Shown here: positions 42,461 to 54,930 of the stretch, piece after piece
Layout: each line of letters starts with the position of its first letter
How positions within the stretch are numbered: the first letter of the stretch is position 1
Source of the DNA: Owenia fusiformis
Taxonomy: Eukaryota; Annelida; Polychaeta; Sabellida; Oweniidae
DNA length: 63,000 nucleotides
Direction: 5' to 3'
NCBI GenBank assembly: GCA_903813345.2
Contig: CAIIXF020000535.1
Location: forward strand, 1-63,000
The notes under the pieces: model-generated
Told to the model about the DNA's origin: nothing
Database searches by the model: none
The model's input: only the letters and a program-made list of their open reading frames with translations
Made by a program: the position numbers and the translations under genes

Positions 42461-42840
42461 CGTGTATAATCGGTTTTTTATTGCAAATGACAACATACTA
42501 TTTGCTCTTGACTAGAATATTATTCTATATTATATGGTACTATATGTTGTTCCCTTCAAATAGTACACGAATAATATTATCAAATCAAAATTAATTCTTA
42601 AAAATGTGTATTATATTTTTCCGCTATAATACAAGAAATAACTGCCTACTATACAGGACAAATATTCTCTATGATTCTCACTTAATGCAACTTATCTAGC
42701 AGTATAATACACATTTTAATCTATTTTTTTCTTATCCAAGTGTGAGTTGCGAAATTTCTTTATTCAGACATAAATAGCGTGTTCTATAATTAAAGGGGTA
42801 TTAAAGGCCACTTACCAGATACATGCTTTTCTTTATTCAG

Positions 42841-42903
42841 ATGTCAACGAAACAGAAACTACTTGCTCCATTTTGAAGGACGATGGTCATGACAATACTA
42901 CAG
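42841..42903 (+). CDS. Candidate 63 bp host exon (phase 1-1)
   Basis: Strong acceptor (TTTCTTTATTCAG) and donor (CTACAG followed by GTGAGC) enclose 63 bp that is open in the phase 1 frame, reading DVNETETTCSILKDDG. The phase and the DVNE start match the EGF-like exon at 62081 on the same strand, so both could belong to one large extracellular-protein gene. A 21-codon exon of this type would be a linker rather than a complete domain. Confidence 0.4.
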
Positions 42904-45900
42904 GTGAGCTGTGCAATATCTTCCTATTGAGCTATTGATGGGTTGTTTTAAAAATGCACTATATGATGAATATGTAACCCATGTTTTAATAACATCACCC
43001 TTTAATGGTTTAAAAACATTAGCCTTTAAATGCTTTAGAAGCAAGCCAGTCAATTTTATTGTACAGTTCAAATGCAAGGCAATTAAGCCAATTATCTTTT
43101 CTTTGCCTTAGCTGTACATGTTTGGTATCACTCTGGATAAGGCTGGCAAAGTGGTTACTACTTTGACTGCATTGTTGTACATTTGGTTTTACTGGCTGAA
43201 TTCATACACATGAACAATTTTTTAATTTATTACACATCTCCAAATTGTTTTACATATTCCTATTAGCTTTACATGGGTCACAAATATATGGGTAAGTCAT
43301 AGAATTCCCATTATATCTAGTTTCATATTTAGTAAAACAAGTGCATGCTATAGGGTGTAGCAGTTTAGGGGAGGAGATTGTTTCTATTTTGTGCTTGATA
43401 CATGGGATACTGCAAAATGGAAAATCTCTTTACTTGATTTCTCCTATTTGGAGGGAGCAGTCTTCAGGGGGGCAAAGGTTTGGAGGTAGCAATTTATATT
43501 TGTTATTTTTAATGTAGTATAGGGGAATGGGCAATATTTTGTTATGTATTCATTTGTAGTTTGAATATTTATCATGGACCCTACCGTGGGTTAAGAGCAA
43601 TATAAATATTATAAGAAAAGATTAATACGCCATAAGTTGTATGAAAAATAATCGAAAAAAGGAGGGGGGGGGGCAATATATTTATAAAGTGAAACAACTT
43701 TACACTAGCGCTTCTATTTGAGTAAGTAAGTAAGTAAGTAACCTCTCGTATCATGATTTATACATACTGCCCCCCCCCCTGTTCCCCTCCCTCTGTTCCA
43801 AAATAATTATTTTCGAATATCTTTTTATAACGTTTGGAAACTTATTTTAAAAGTCATCAAAGACATTAATTTATTTATGATAACGTCGCTTACCAGTATT
43901 AATTACATGTCGTATAGACCATTGTTGCTTGATTTATAGCAAAAACGTTGATTTTTTCCCCGTTGGAGGACGTGTGCCGTTTTAATAGATCTCATATCTT
44001 AGAAGCGAGTTTTGAAAAAAAATTGAAATAAATAAAAGTTGTCAGCTTTTAATTTCTCAAATTTAAAATTTCCCGCAATATTTCAAATAAAAGTTGATAT
44101 TTCACTCTGTATACAGTGCAAGAAAATATCCAATATTTTAGCACATCAAAAATATTTTGCACGTATTGAAAATAAATGTATTTTGCAACCGTAACCAATG
44201 TGGACTGTCTTAACAGGTTAAAACCATTGGTTTCGATGAGAACTAAAATTTTGAAAAACATTCTTTCCTCCACTTCCGTGCATGGATCAGTTCATTGCTC
44301 GCTTATTTATCAACCAATTTTCTTAATTTTCGCGGCAAAAAAGACAAGTGAGGATGAATACTATGCATTTGTGAAAGTGTGACCTCTAGAAGTTACTTTT
44401 AAATAATTTCACGATGTTTTGGACAAAAAGTCCTTCAAAAATAAATAAAAAGTTTCACATTTCACACTTTTATAACATTGGATAAGACAACAATATTAGC
44501 CCAAGTGCTTTAAACGTTATACAGGAACCTTAAAAGATAAATACAATTTTAAATAAACAATGAAGTGCAAAAAAGATTGGTATCTAAAATAAAGGATAGT
44601 CTTTAGAAGTCTATAGAATTTCCCCCAAAATGTTAATAATGATTGGATAAAAACGGCAAATTCGGACACTCGCCCCTCACTGTGAGCCAGAACTGTAGAT
44701 TTAGTTGTAGTGATAGGGATATCCACTGGTGGAGCTAGTGGAGATCCCATTAAAATTTAATTCTAATAGGCAATGTGTGCCTGATAGGCATTATGCATCT
44801 GGTATTAGGTTACAACAGTCAATTTACTTATCCACTTTTAATGGCTATCATACAGTTCTCAGCAATTTTTGGAATTATTCAAAGTGATAGTGTTATATAT
44901 TGTTAGTCTGTTTTAGTATAATTATGTTTAAAACCATGCACTTTTGTAGACTTTTCAAATTAATAATATTAATTTTATGGTGTATGTATTTTTGAAATAA
45001 TGTGGTTTATGTAAATATATGCTGTTTGAATGCAGTATAATAAGGCAAAGACAATACATTGTCATTGTCTTTGATGAAAGAAAAAAAGTTTTAACTTACA
45101 ATCTACAGCTTCTATTTCTCTATAATGAGTTCATTTAATTCCCTTGTAATTGGTCTTTGATAGATTTTAAACTTATTGAATGCAGTGTGACATCTTTGGT
45201 AAACTTCTTTAGGATGCATGAATGTATTGTCATCATCAAGGTTTATTTCAAGACATATTAACACTTCTCCCTGTCTCAAAATACCGAATTTTGGTTTATA
45301 TTTCCCTTTATATGATTTTTACTTCCATAGTCTACAGAATATTTTCAATCCATTTTTGTGTATTTCAGCATGATCTATTTTGTGTGAGCAGAATCTCAAC
45401 TGTGATGGCACATATATTTAATGTTAGAGGGATGGCATGATTTCAAACACATTTTTCTCAAAATCTGATTCTGGCACCCCTTGGAAATCTTTTGAATATA
45501 TAAGCACAAATGCCAAAGGGATGGGTGACTAAAAACTTTAAAGAAACCCAACAAGAAAAGCAAACTGTAAGTGTAAAGCTGTCATAAGAAAAGTAGACCC
45601 TATATATCCCAAAACCATGATCTAACGTGAAACGAAACAATGTCTAACACCCCCCCCCCCTCCAATCGAGAACCAATATCACAATCCAGGACCAGAACAC
45701 CAAGGGACATTTCATTCATACTGAAGTCATTACAATACATGTTGAAGAAAAATTGAAAAAAATGATAGCCAATACTCATAACATCAAAAATAGTTGTAGA
45801 TACTAGTACTCATAAAAGATTATTCAAAGAGTATTCAGTCTCAAATGATGTGGGATAGATAAAATTCAGTCTCGAAGTCCATAGGCAATTCAAAGGGTCA

Positions 45901-45985
45901 ACATCCGTTTGCAAAGCCGTCATCATAATCCATAAAACACAACAATTCACAATGATCATCAGGAGAAAACTATGGCTGGTTTCGA
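42904..45985. other. No gene recognised (intron-like)
   Basis: About 3 kb of AT-rich DNA with an (AAGT)n run at about 43720-43741, poly-G/C patches near 43660, 43771 and 45651, and no credible frame. Confidence 0.55.
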
Positions 45986-46200
45986 TCCCTATTTCTCAAC
46001 CATTATTATCCCATCAAACGAAGTTCGGAGGGATATAGGGAACGCCTCCGTCCGTCCGTCCGTCCAGGCAATAACTCAAATACCGTTGGCCCGATTTTGT
46101 TCATATTTTGTACACATATACCCTATGGGGGTAGAAGTCTTGCTCGTAAGCCGATTTTCAAAATGGCCGCTCATTTCAAAATGGCGGCCATTTTAGTGCC
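45986..46200. repeat. CCGT microsatellite with flanking repeat head
   Basis: GCCTCCGTCCGTCCGTCCGTC near 46045 followed by an AACTCAAATACCGTTGGCCC segment and paired AAAATGGCCGC/AAAATGGCGGCC boxes. It looks like the start of the repeat array that follows. Confidence 0.6.
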
Positions 46201-46319
46201 GAATTTACAGTAATTTAGGTGCAATATGTAAAACTGTAATAGCAATATGTTTTAGATGTAAAAAAAATTATGTAGGACATTAATAAAGCTAGAAATGTAG
46301 ATATTAAAGAAGTACATGG

Positions 46320-47020
46320 CAGCCATCTTGAAAAATGGCGGCCTTTACTCGTTATTTTACGATTTTTGCTGTAACTCGAAAAGTAGTGGAGCGATTTTGT
46401 TCATATTTGGTATGTGAATACTATTAACATTGCACACTGTCTAAAGACACTTTTGGTAGAAGGTGGCCATTTTTCAAAATGGCCGCCATTTTAACGTATT
46501 TTACTATAACTCGAAAAGTAGTGGAGCGATTTTGTTCATATTTGGTATGTGAATACTAAAAGCATGACACACTATCCTATGACACTTTTAGTAGAAGGTG
46601 GCCATTTTGACATTTTTTGAAAAATGGCCGCCATTTTAATGTATTTTATAATAATTCGAAAAGTAGTGAAGCGATTTTGTTCATATTTGGTATGTGAAGA
46701 CTATAAGTATGGCAAATGGTCTAATGACACTTTTGGTAGAAGGTGGCCATTTTGAAAAATGCCTGCCATTTTTGCTATATACTTTGTTTGGCACACGGTC
46801 TAATGACACTTTTGGTAGAAGGCAGCCATTTTTCAAAATGGCCGCCATTTTAACGTATTTTACTATAACTCGAAAAGTAGTGGAGCGATTTTGTTCATAT
46901 TTGGTAAGTGAATACTATAAGTATGGCAAATGGTCTAATGACACTTTTGGTAGAAGGTGGCCATTTTGAAAAGTGCCTGCCATTTTTGCTATATACTTTG
47001 TTTGTAAAAATGCCATTCAT
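46320..47020. repeat. Tandem repeat with AAAATGGCCGCCATTTT palindrome
   Basis: Diverged copies of a roughly 140-210 bp unit. The shared core AACTCGAAAAGTAGTGGAGC followed by GATTTTGTTCATATTTGG starts near 46374, 46510, 46656 and 46868. Each has ACACTTTTGGTAGAAGG and a self-complementary AAAATGGCCGCCATTTT box (a YY1-like core on both strands). Short frames here are not genes. Confidence 0.8.
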
Positions 47021-47243
47021 GGCTGTTCGATGGGATTCGCTACGCTTTGGCGTTGCCGTTGTTCTGGTTGCCATAGCCGGAATCCACCTCAAAAGGTGCC
47101 AAGTGAAAAAAGTGTGAGTTCTTTGCCAATCTAATTATACCATTCCTACATCCTTCAGCATTTCAAGTGGTAAAACTTGAAATTTCGAAATAAAAGACTT
47201 GTACTTTTCAGCAAAGCCCAGAAAGTATTTCTTTAAGTTTTTA
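47021..47243. other. Spacer, no feature seen
   Basis: Short non-repetitive stretch between the YY1-like array and the following inverted-repeat element. Confidence 0.5.
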
Positions 47244-49992
47244 GCTCACATGGTGAGCTTTTGCAATCACTCACTTGTCCGTCTGTCTGTCCGTCCGTCC
47301 GTCCGTCTGTCCGTCCGTCTGTCCGTCCGTCAACAATAGTGGCACGTTTTAAAACCTCTGTTGATAGGATTCCTGTTTTAAGTTATTTCTGTTCAACATC
47401 AATACAGAAAACCCCCCTATGACTCCTGGTTCAAAAGCTCGCCTATTTTCAAAATGGCCGTCACTTTTGTCTCGCGAAATTCACGTTTAGCCCATTTCCT
47501 AGCTAACCTCTGTCGATAGGATTCCTGTTTTAAGTTATTTCTGTTCAACATCAATACAAAAAAACCCCCTATGACTCCTGGTTCAAAAGCTCGCCTATTT
47601 TCAAAATGGCCGTCACTTTTGTCTCGCGAAATTCACATTTGGCTCATTTCCTAGCTTTACAAATAATTTCAGGTGTCCTACATTGTAAAAATCCATGTCA
47701 ATGTAAAGATTAGATATATGAAATAATTTTGTTACAAAAAATCAGCGAAAAATTGTATCCATTTTTTTATTTTCAGCCATTTTAGTTAACATTGATTTGT
47801 CTATCTGACTCGCGAAATCCACTTTCTGTCAATAACAGTGGCACATTTTAAAACCTCTGTCGATAGGATGCCTGCTTTAAGTTATTTCTGTTCAACATGA
47901 ATTCAGAAAACTCCCCTATGACTCCTGGTTCAAAAGCTCGCCTATTTTCAAAATGGCCGCCATTTTTGTCTCGCGAAATTCACTTTTGACCCATTTCCTA
48001 GCTTTACAAATAATTTAAAGTGTCCTACATTGTCGAAATCCATTGCAAAGTAAAGAGTAGATGTATGAAATAATTTTGTTACGAAAAATCAGCGAAAAAT
48101 TATATCCATTTATTTATTTTCAGCCATTTTAGTTAACATTGATTTGTCCATCTGTCTCGCAAAATTCACTTTTGGACCATTTACCTTAAACCCTCTGTCG
48201 ATAGGATTCCCATTTTAAGTTATTTTTGTTCAACATCAATACAAAAAACTCTCCTATGACTCTTGGTTCAAAAGCTCGGCTAATTTCAAAATGGCCGTCA
48301 CTTTTGTCTCGCGAAATTCACTTTTGACCCATTTCCTAGCTTTACAAATAATTTCAGGTGTCCTACATTGTAAAAATCCATGTCAATGTAAAGGGTAGAT
48401 ATATGAAATAATTTTGTTACAAAAAATCAGCAAAAATTGTATCCATTTTTTTTATTTTCAGCCATTTTAGTTAACATTGATTTGTCTATCTGACTCGCGA
48501 AATCCACTTTCTGTGGCACGTTTTAAAACCTCTGTCGATAGGATTCCTGTTTTAAGTTATTTCTGTTCAACATCAATTCAGAAAACTCCCCTATGACTCC
48601 TGGTTCAAAAGCTCGCCTATTTTCAAAATGGCCGCCATTTTTGTCTCGCGAAATTCACTTTTGACCAATTTCCTAGCTTTACAAATAATTTCAAGTGTCC
48701 TACATTGTAAAAATCCATGTCAATGTAAAGAGTAGATGGATGAAATAATTTTGTTACGAAAAATCAGCTAAAAATTATATCCATTTATTTATTTTCAGCC
48801 ATTTTAGTTAACATTGATTTGTCCATCTGTCTCACAAAATCCACTTTTGGACCATTTACCTTAAACCCTCTGTCGATAGGATTCCCATTTTAAGTTAATT
48901 TTGTTCAACATCAATACAAAAAACTCTACTATGACTCTTGGTTCAAAAGCTCGCCTATTTTCAAAATGGTTGCCATTCTTGTTTCGCGAAATTCACTTTT
49001 TGCCCATTTCCTAGCTTTACAAATAATTTCAGCTGTCCTGCATTGTAAAAAGCCATGTCACTGTAAAAGGTAGTTGTATGAAATAATTTTGTTACAAAAA
49101 ATCGGCAAAATATTATATCCGTTTTTTTTATTTTTATTTTCAGCCATTTTAGTTAGCATTGATTTGTCCATCTGTCTCGCGAAATCCTCTTTTGGACCAT
49201 TTGCTTAAAACCTCTGTCGATAGGATTCCAGTTTCAAGTTATTTTTGTTCAACATCAATACAAAAAACTCCCCTATGACTCCTGGTTCAAAAGCTTGCCT
49301 GATTTCAAAATGGTCGCCATTTTTGTCTCGCGAAATTCAATTTTGGCCCATTTCCTAGCTTTACAAATAATTTCAGGTGTCTTGCATTGCAAAAAGCCAT
49401 GTCACTGTAAAGAGTAGTTGTATGAAATAATTTTGTTACAAATTATTGGCAAAAAATTATATCCGTTTTTTTTTCAGCCATTTTAATAGACTAGATGCGA
49501 GTAGAAATAATCTTGATTTACGTCATCAAAAATTCAAAATTCAGTCAAACTGATGTCATATTTGGAATCTATATGTAGAAATACATCTAGAAATGTGGTT
49601 TTGAAAAGAGTCTATCAACTTTGAAAATTTAATTTTCTTTGAAAATGTGACTTCTAGGTCGGGGGGATTCCCCATAGAGCCCATGTTGTAAAATCACAAA
49701 AAGGGAAATATCTTTTCTTGTGTTGGGCAGATAATATTTTCTTTTACAGGGCATATTTTAATTTGTATAACTATCAGATACAAAAGGGTAATATGAAAAG
49801 TGAATCACTACAACTGATGAATATTCAAGTTTAAGGGAATTTTGTAATACCCTGCCATGTTATTTCCCCCGACTCAGCCACCTGGTGGCGAAACTGGTAA
49901 CTACCTAGTCGCATCTGAGTAATTGACTGAGAGACAGATGGCTTGAAATAATTTTGTAACAAAAAATCAGCAAAAAATGTGACCATGTGAGC
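47244..49992. mobile_element. TIR element with internal 340 bp tandem repeats, non-autonomous
   Basis: Flanked by inverted GCTCACATGGT (47244-47254) and ACCATGTGAGC (49982-49992). Near the left end is a (GTCC/GTCTGTCC)n microsatellite (47274-47330). The body consists of about seven copies of a repeat with CTCTGTCGATAGGATTCC (47357, 47507, 47855, 48191, 48529, 48865, 49212), usually 336-348 bp apart. Each copy has TTTCAAAATGGCCG and GTCTCGCGAAATTCAC. A copy of the dispersed repeat (49518-49925) lies near the right end. No transposase. Confidence 0.55.
49518..49925. repeat. Dispersed repeat, copy 2
   Basis: Diverged direct copy of 37005-37400, with an extra GAATCACTACAACTGATGAATATTC-type insertion of about 30 bp near 49800 and the same TCGCATCTGAGTAATT end. 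Confidence 0.85.
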
Positions 49993-50007
49993 CCAGTACC
50001 CACGGTA

Positions 50008-50508
50008 CTTATTCATTTTTAAAGTATAACCTTGACCTAACAGCTTGATCACTAAAATATGGTGTCTTGATTTGAAATCTAGATATTTTGAACACGCCCT
50101 GCTATATCCCATTAGCTAGGACACATTAACCCCTGGGTTATGCTGGGTTCAGTGGAATATTGCTATCCAAATGTGGAAAGTTAACTATGTCAAAATTAAA
50201 GTAATCTCTTTTGTCATATAATTTACAATATATACTATTGTCTGGTTCAAATTTAATAAGAAGATTAATATAAGGTGCACTCATATCAGATTCATTTTTT
50301 TTCAATTCTAGCTCAGTAGGATATATCTCACCTACAAAGTCTTTAAATTATGGGTTGTCTAAACTCAACAAGTCATCAATATATCGATTTGTCTTATTAA
50401 ATAACTTTGCAATATGAAATTTACTTTTATCTTCCATCGTCCTTTGTAGAAATTTATACTCATGCGAGGATAGAAAAAGATCTGCTAAAAGAGGAGTACA
50501 ATCTGTAC
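50008..50508 (-). pseudogene. Penelope-like reverse transcriptase, C-terminal part
   Basis: Minus strand, spread over shifted frames: DCTPLLADLF and RYIDDLLSL (catalytic Asp pair), then IYPTELEL, KLYDKRDYFNFDIVNFP, and YSRACSKYLDF in the thumb region. These boxes in this order are typical of Penelope-like elements of invertebrates. Stops and shifts make it dead; the GIY-YIG endonuclease end is absent. It is the downstream half of the remnant at 54302-54930. Confidence 0.85.
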
Positions 50509-51764
50509 ACATAGTCCAGTAAAAAACACAAAAATAAAGGAAAAAATTGCAAAAGTTTTTAAACCTGGTGAAATCAATGTGTCTTGGTAAGTAAAAAAAC
50601 ATATCAAAAATCTAGAAAAATCTAAGTAGTAGAAGACTATGAATTTTCGTGCTGAAGATACCCCCTCAATGACCCCCCAAAATAACAACTATTTATTTTT
50701 AAAAAAATCATCACACTACTTTCTTTTACAGTGTCCCTTGTTTTTTCATGTATGTATTAGAAAGATATATAAATTGATAGTTTCATAGAAGAAAGTTTGA
50801 AAATATTGAGAAAATTTCATATTTTTGTGAGTTCATGACCTTACCTTATATGCTTTTTTCACCCATTTTTCTCTATGAATGCCTATAATTTGATCATTAG
50901 GCATAGTATTGACTTCTAAAAATTCATAAGAGTTGTCCTACTATCAGACATAAGACACTATGAATATCAGAACTGTAGATTAATTTGTTTGACAGAAAAA
51001 AATTATTTAAGTTCTTATAATTTGTTCATTTTCTAGGGCCAGTTTTAGGGTCAGGATGAGCGCAACATCATCCTTTTAAAATAAGAGGTATATCAACCAA
51101 ATATTCAACATATTATTGTGCCCATGGTGTGTAAAATACAATAAAATATAATTTTGTAGATGAACAGAATATATTTATGTTCTTAATTTTGACAATTCTA
51201 ACATCATGGGGCAGGGGTAGATTGATAAGTGGGCGTGGCACTTTTTAGTTACATTTCCTATTAATTTTATGTTGGTAGTATTATCACAGTCATTTTCATA
51301 GGGTCATCAATCCCATTATCGTCAATTGATATGGTAATCTTGATCATAATTGGTCAATAGTAACAATGGGTCGCACATTACTCACAGTAGGTCATAGTAA
51401 CAAAACATGATTAATGTAAAATGTGGGCGGGGCCAGGCACACCTACTTATTATCTTAACTACATTTTTACTTAAAAGGAGTATCAAAGGAGTTCAAATAT
51501 TTTCAATCTAATTGTTGTGCCTGTAATTGTCATAAAAGTGCTTCAGCAATAGCCTGATAAGTGAAAATATAAATAATGTAACCTCAACTGCTAAAATAAG
51601 CTGAGGTGCTGACTAAGTTGCGATCCCATTCAATCCATGTCATTTGCAATATATTGACTATGAGAGTATTCTACCATATGAATATTTAGAGTGCATGTTG
51701 CAATGTTGATTCAAAATTATGCACTGTGTTCCAAATTCCAATCCCCAGAGAACAAGCGGCTCAA

Positions 51765-52935
51765 TCCCTAGAAAGTAACATCCCATACTGTACCTTAATA
51801 TGGTAGAGCACTTAGACTATAAGATAGTTCAGCTACCAGAGCCTAAGATGGTACAGTCTACAGACTCTAAATTGGGCACTGCCTCCAGAGTCTTAAGATG
51901 GGAACAGCCTCCAGAGACTAAAATGGTACAGCCTCCATTGTCATATATGGTCATAGCCTTAAGAATCTAAGATTGTACAGTATCCAAAGTCTAAAATGAA
52001 TACATCCTCCAGAATCTAAGATGGTACAACTTCTGAAGTCTTAGGTGAATACATCCTCCAGAATTTAAGATAGTACAGCCTCAAGAGTCTAAGATAAATA
52101 CATCCTCCAGAATCTAAGATGGTACATCCTCCAGAGTCTAAGATGGATGCATCCTCCAGAGTCTAAGATGGTACAGCCTCCAGAGTCTAAGATGGTACAG
52201 CCTCCAGAGTTTAAGATGAATACACCCTTCAGAATCTGAGATGGTACAGCCTCCAGAGTTTAAGATGAATACATCCTTCAGAATCTAAGATGGTACAGTC
52301 TCAAGATGGGTACAGCCTCAGACTCCAAAGTCTAAGATGAATACATCCTCCAGAATTTAGGAGAGCACAGCCTCCAGAGTCTAAGATAAATATATCCTCC
52401 AGAATCTAAGATGGTACAGCCTGCAGAGTCTAAGATGAATACATCCTTCAGAATCTAAGATAGTACAGCCTCCAGAGTCTAAGATGAATACATCCTTCAG
52501 AATCTAAGATAGTACAGCCTCCAGAGTCTAAGATGAATACATCCTCAAAAATCTAAGATAGGTACAGTCTCAGCCTCCAGAGTCTAAGATAAATACATCC
52601 TCCAGAGTCTAAGATGAATACATAATTCAGAATCTAAAATGGTACAGTCTTAAGAGTCTAAAGATGGGTACAGTCTCAGCCTCCAGAGTCTAAGATAAAT
52701 ATATCCTCCAGAATCTAAGAAGGTACATCCTCCAGAGTCTAAGATGAATGCATCCTCCAGAATCTAAGATAGTACAGCCTCCAGAGTCTAAGATGAATAC
52801 ATCCTCCAAAATCTAAGATGGTACAGCCTCCAGAGTTTAAGATGAATACATCCTTCAGAATCTAACATGGTACAGTCTCAAGAGTCTCAAGATGGGTACA
52901 GCCTCAGCCTCCAAAGTCTGAGATGAATACATCCT
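51765..52935. repeat. Minisatellite with alternating 24/25 bp units
   Basis: About 45 imperfect units alternating between GATGGTACAGCCTCCAGAGT and GATGAATACATCCTCCAGAAT, each followed by CTAA. The result is a higher-order period of about 49 bp. Lies inside the 3.8 kb TIR element. Confidence 0.9.
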
Positions 52936-53099
52936 CTTACAAACAACTTTACATCAGAAAGATTGAGACACAATGGAAGTAGATATAAATATGTTTTAAC
53001 AAGTACATTTAAACTTGAATTGTGAAAACAATTCAAATTGAACATAATTTCATTACTTATATCAGCAATCTCTACCCATACAAGCGGTTCAACAAGGCC

Positions 53100-54029
53100 C
53101 CAAAATACTTTAAAACCTAGAAATTGATCATTGACCTTGGAATGACTTTGACCCATAACATTGACCTTGACTTCAGGTTACCTTATCATTGGTCGTCAAG
53201 GGTCACAGCATCCACCCAGGATCTTAAAATGCCAAATACCGAGATACTGACCTATGTCCTTAATATGAAACTCATTGATCCACTAAGAATATTGATCAAG
53301 CATGATGACTCAAAGTTGAAGGGTCTAGAAGGAGATATCCAGACAGACAGAGAGTTAGAGACATGGCCTGTCGTATTTTGTACTAAGAAGATACTACAGT
53401 AGCAAAGCATGTGTCTTAATATACAGCATTATCAGTTAAGTTGCCATAACAACCATGTATTAATATTATCCAAACTTAATTTTGTTAGAATCATACACAA
53501 AATAACTCTTAAAAGATGAATGCAATTGGAAGAACCTGTTAAGATATAAGGATTATTTGAAATGATCTCTAGCCACTATTTGCATTCATTATGTTGTGTT
53601 ACTATGGCAACCACTTCACCAATCATGTTCAGACTTACCATATCAAATTATAATATCTGTATTCTGACCCCTATAAATATGACTGTGATTGATACCGTCA
53701 AAATGAAATTGTTAGAAAATGTAACCAAAAGTACCACACCCACTTATTAGTAGATTGAGCAGTAGTCACCAAATATCAATAGAGTCCAGAGTCATAGACA
53801 TCCACGAGTTTTTCCATCCATCATTTTTATCATGTTATCTTCCCTAAATATGTTTTAAAGGTCAAATTTGTGTTCATTTGGAATAACTGAAGATAAGATA
53901 AGCAGACACTTTTGTTTTTAAGGAAGCTTTGGATTTATCCAAAATATTTACAGTTTTTGTGTAATTAAATTGTGTTGCCATGGTAATCATTTCACCAATC
54001 AATATCAAACTTGCCATGATAACTGACTA
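53100..54029. other. Non-coding interior of the TIR element
   Basis: Holds a TGACC/GACTTTGACCC-rich stretch (53130-53185) and AT-rich sequence. The plus-strand frame at 53124-53402 has no protein-like features and is rejected as a gene. Confidence 0.55.
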
Positions 54030-54301
54030 TATATATCTGCATGATCCCTGAAAATTTGAATGTGATTTGGGGTACATAACAGGAATTATTAAGGTTTATG
54101 ATAGTACCCCTTCGTAAAAGTACCCCAGGGGGTATAAATGGTGATTTTCGAAGTTTTCCACTACTTAGATTTTTCTAGATTTTTGATATGTCTTTTGAGC
54201 CATTTAAGCCATCATTATGCATTGATTACACTAGGTTTAAATACTTTTGCAATTTTTTTCCTTCATTTGTCAATTTTTGCAACGGTTTTACTGGACTAAC
54301 A

Positions 54302-54930
54302 TTGGTATACCTACATTCTGACGTAAAACTGTATTTCCAAACTTAATAAATATATTATCAATAAGAAAGCCTATTACCTCACAGAATTGTACTGCAGTGA
54401 AAGAAATATATTTATCATATTGGTCACTAGAAAAGAAAGCCCCATTTGAATTGCAGTTAACATATCTAAATTTACAACCCATCATTGACTTTTTAATGAT
54501 TCCAAATATTTCATATTTTAACTTGTAATGAGGAATTGATGTGTAAAGTGTAGAAAAATCCCACGTTGAAATCCATTAAACTTTTGAATAAATCGGGTCA
54601 TTCAATTTTGATAAAAGATCTTTGGAATTTTTAAGGATCCACATATGGTTAACCCCGGAATTTCTAAAAGTAGCCTTACAATAAGCCTCCCTATTATTTT
54701 TAACAGCTTGAAGACACCTTGTCAATACTCCAGAAACTTTTTTAGTGGAACAGACTCTAGACCCAGCAATACACCTAGCTTTATAAGGGGCTTTATATAA
54801 CTTTGGTGTCCAGTAAACTTTGGGTTAATGTTCCTGTTACTCTGTTGGTTTAATCTTATAATTATTCAAAAATAGATGGTTCTTTGCTATTTCCCTTTCA
54901 TTAGAATTAACCTGAACATTGTTCTATTGA
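54302..54930 (-). pseudogene. Penelope-like reverse transcriptase, N-terminal part
   Basis: Minus strand boxes in order: PKLYKAPYKARCIAGSRVCS, GVNHMWILKNSKDLL, FSTLYTSIPHYKLK, AVQFCEVIGFLIDNIF and VGIPM, with at least one internal stop. The protein would continue from VGIPM directly into CTDCTPLLADLF at 50508 once the 3.8 kb insertion is removed. Upstream of about 54830 stops accumulate, so the 5' part has decayed. Confidence 0.85.

Larger units (their letters stand above)
50512..54298. mobile_element. 3.8 kb TIR element inserted in the Penelope-like RT
   Basis: Starts TAGTCCAGTAAAA and ends TTTTACTGGACTA; the inverted similarity runs about 200 bp (AAAAATTGCAAAAG, ACATATCAAAAATCTAGAAA, CTAAGTAGT, ACCCCCT on both arms). 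A 3 bp target duplication ACA (50509-50511, 54299-54301) rejoins the RT in frame when the element is removed. Contains a large minisatellite and no transposase. Superfamily uncertain; 3 bp duplications are known for CACTA and PIF/Harbinger elements. Confidence 0.85.

Noticed and set aside
51765-52935. Regular short repeats resembling a CRISPR array
   Set aside because: The sequence is eukaryotic, units are contiguous with no unique spacers, and they lie inside a DNA transposon; it is a minisatellite.
53124-53402. 92-codon plus-strand frame
   Set aside because: Lies in repeat-derived TGACC-rich DNA within the TIR element, with no protein family features.
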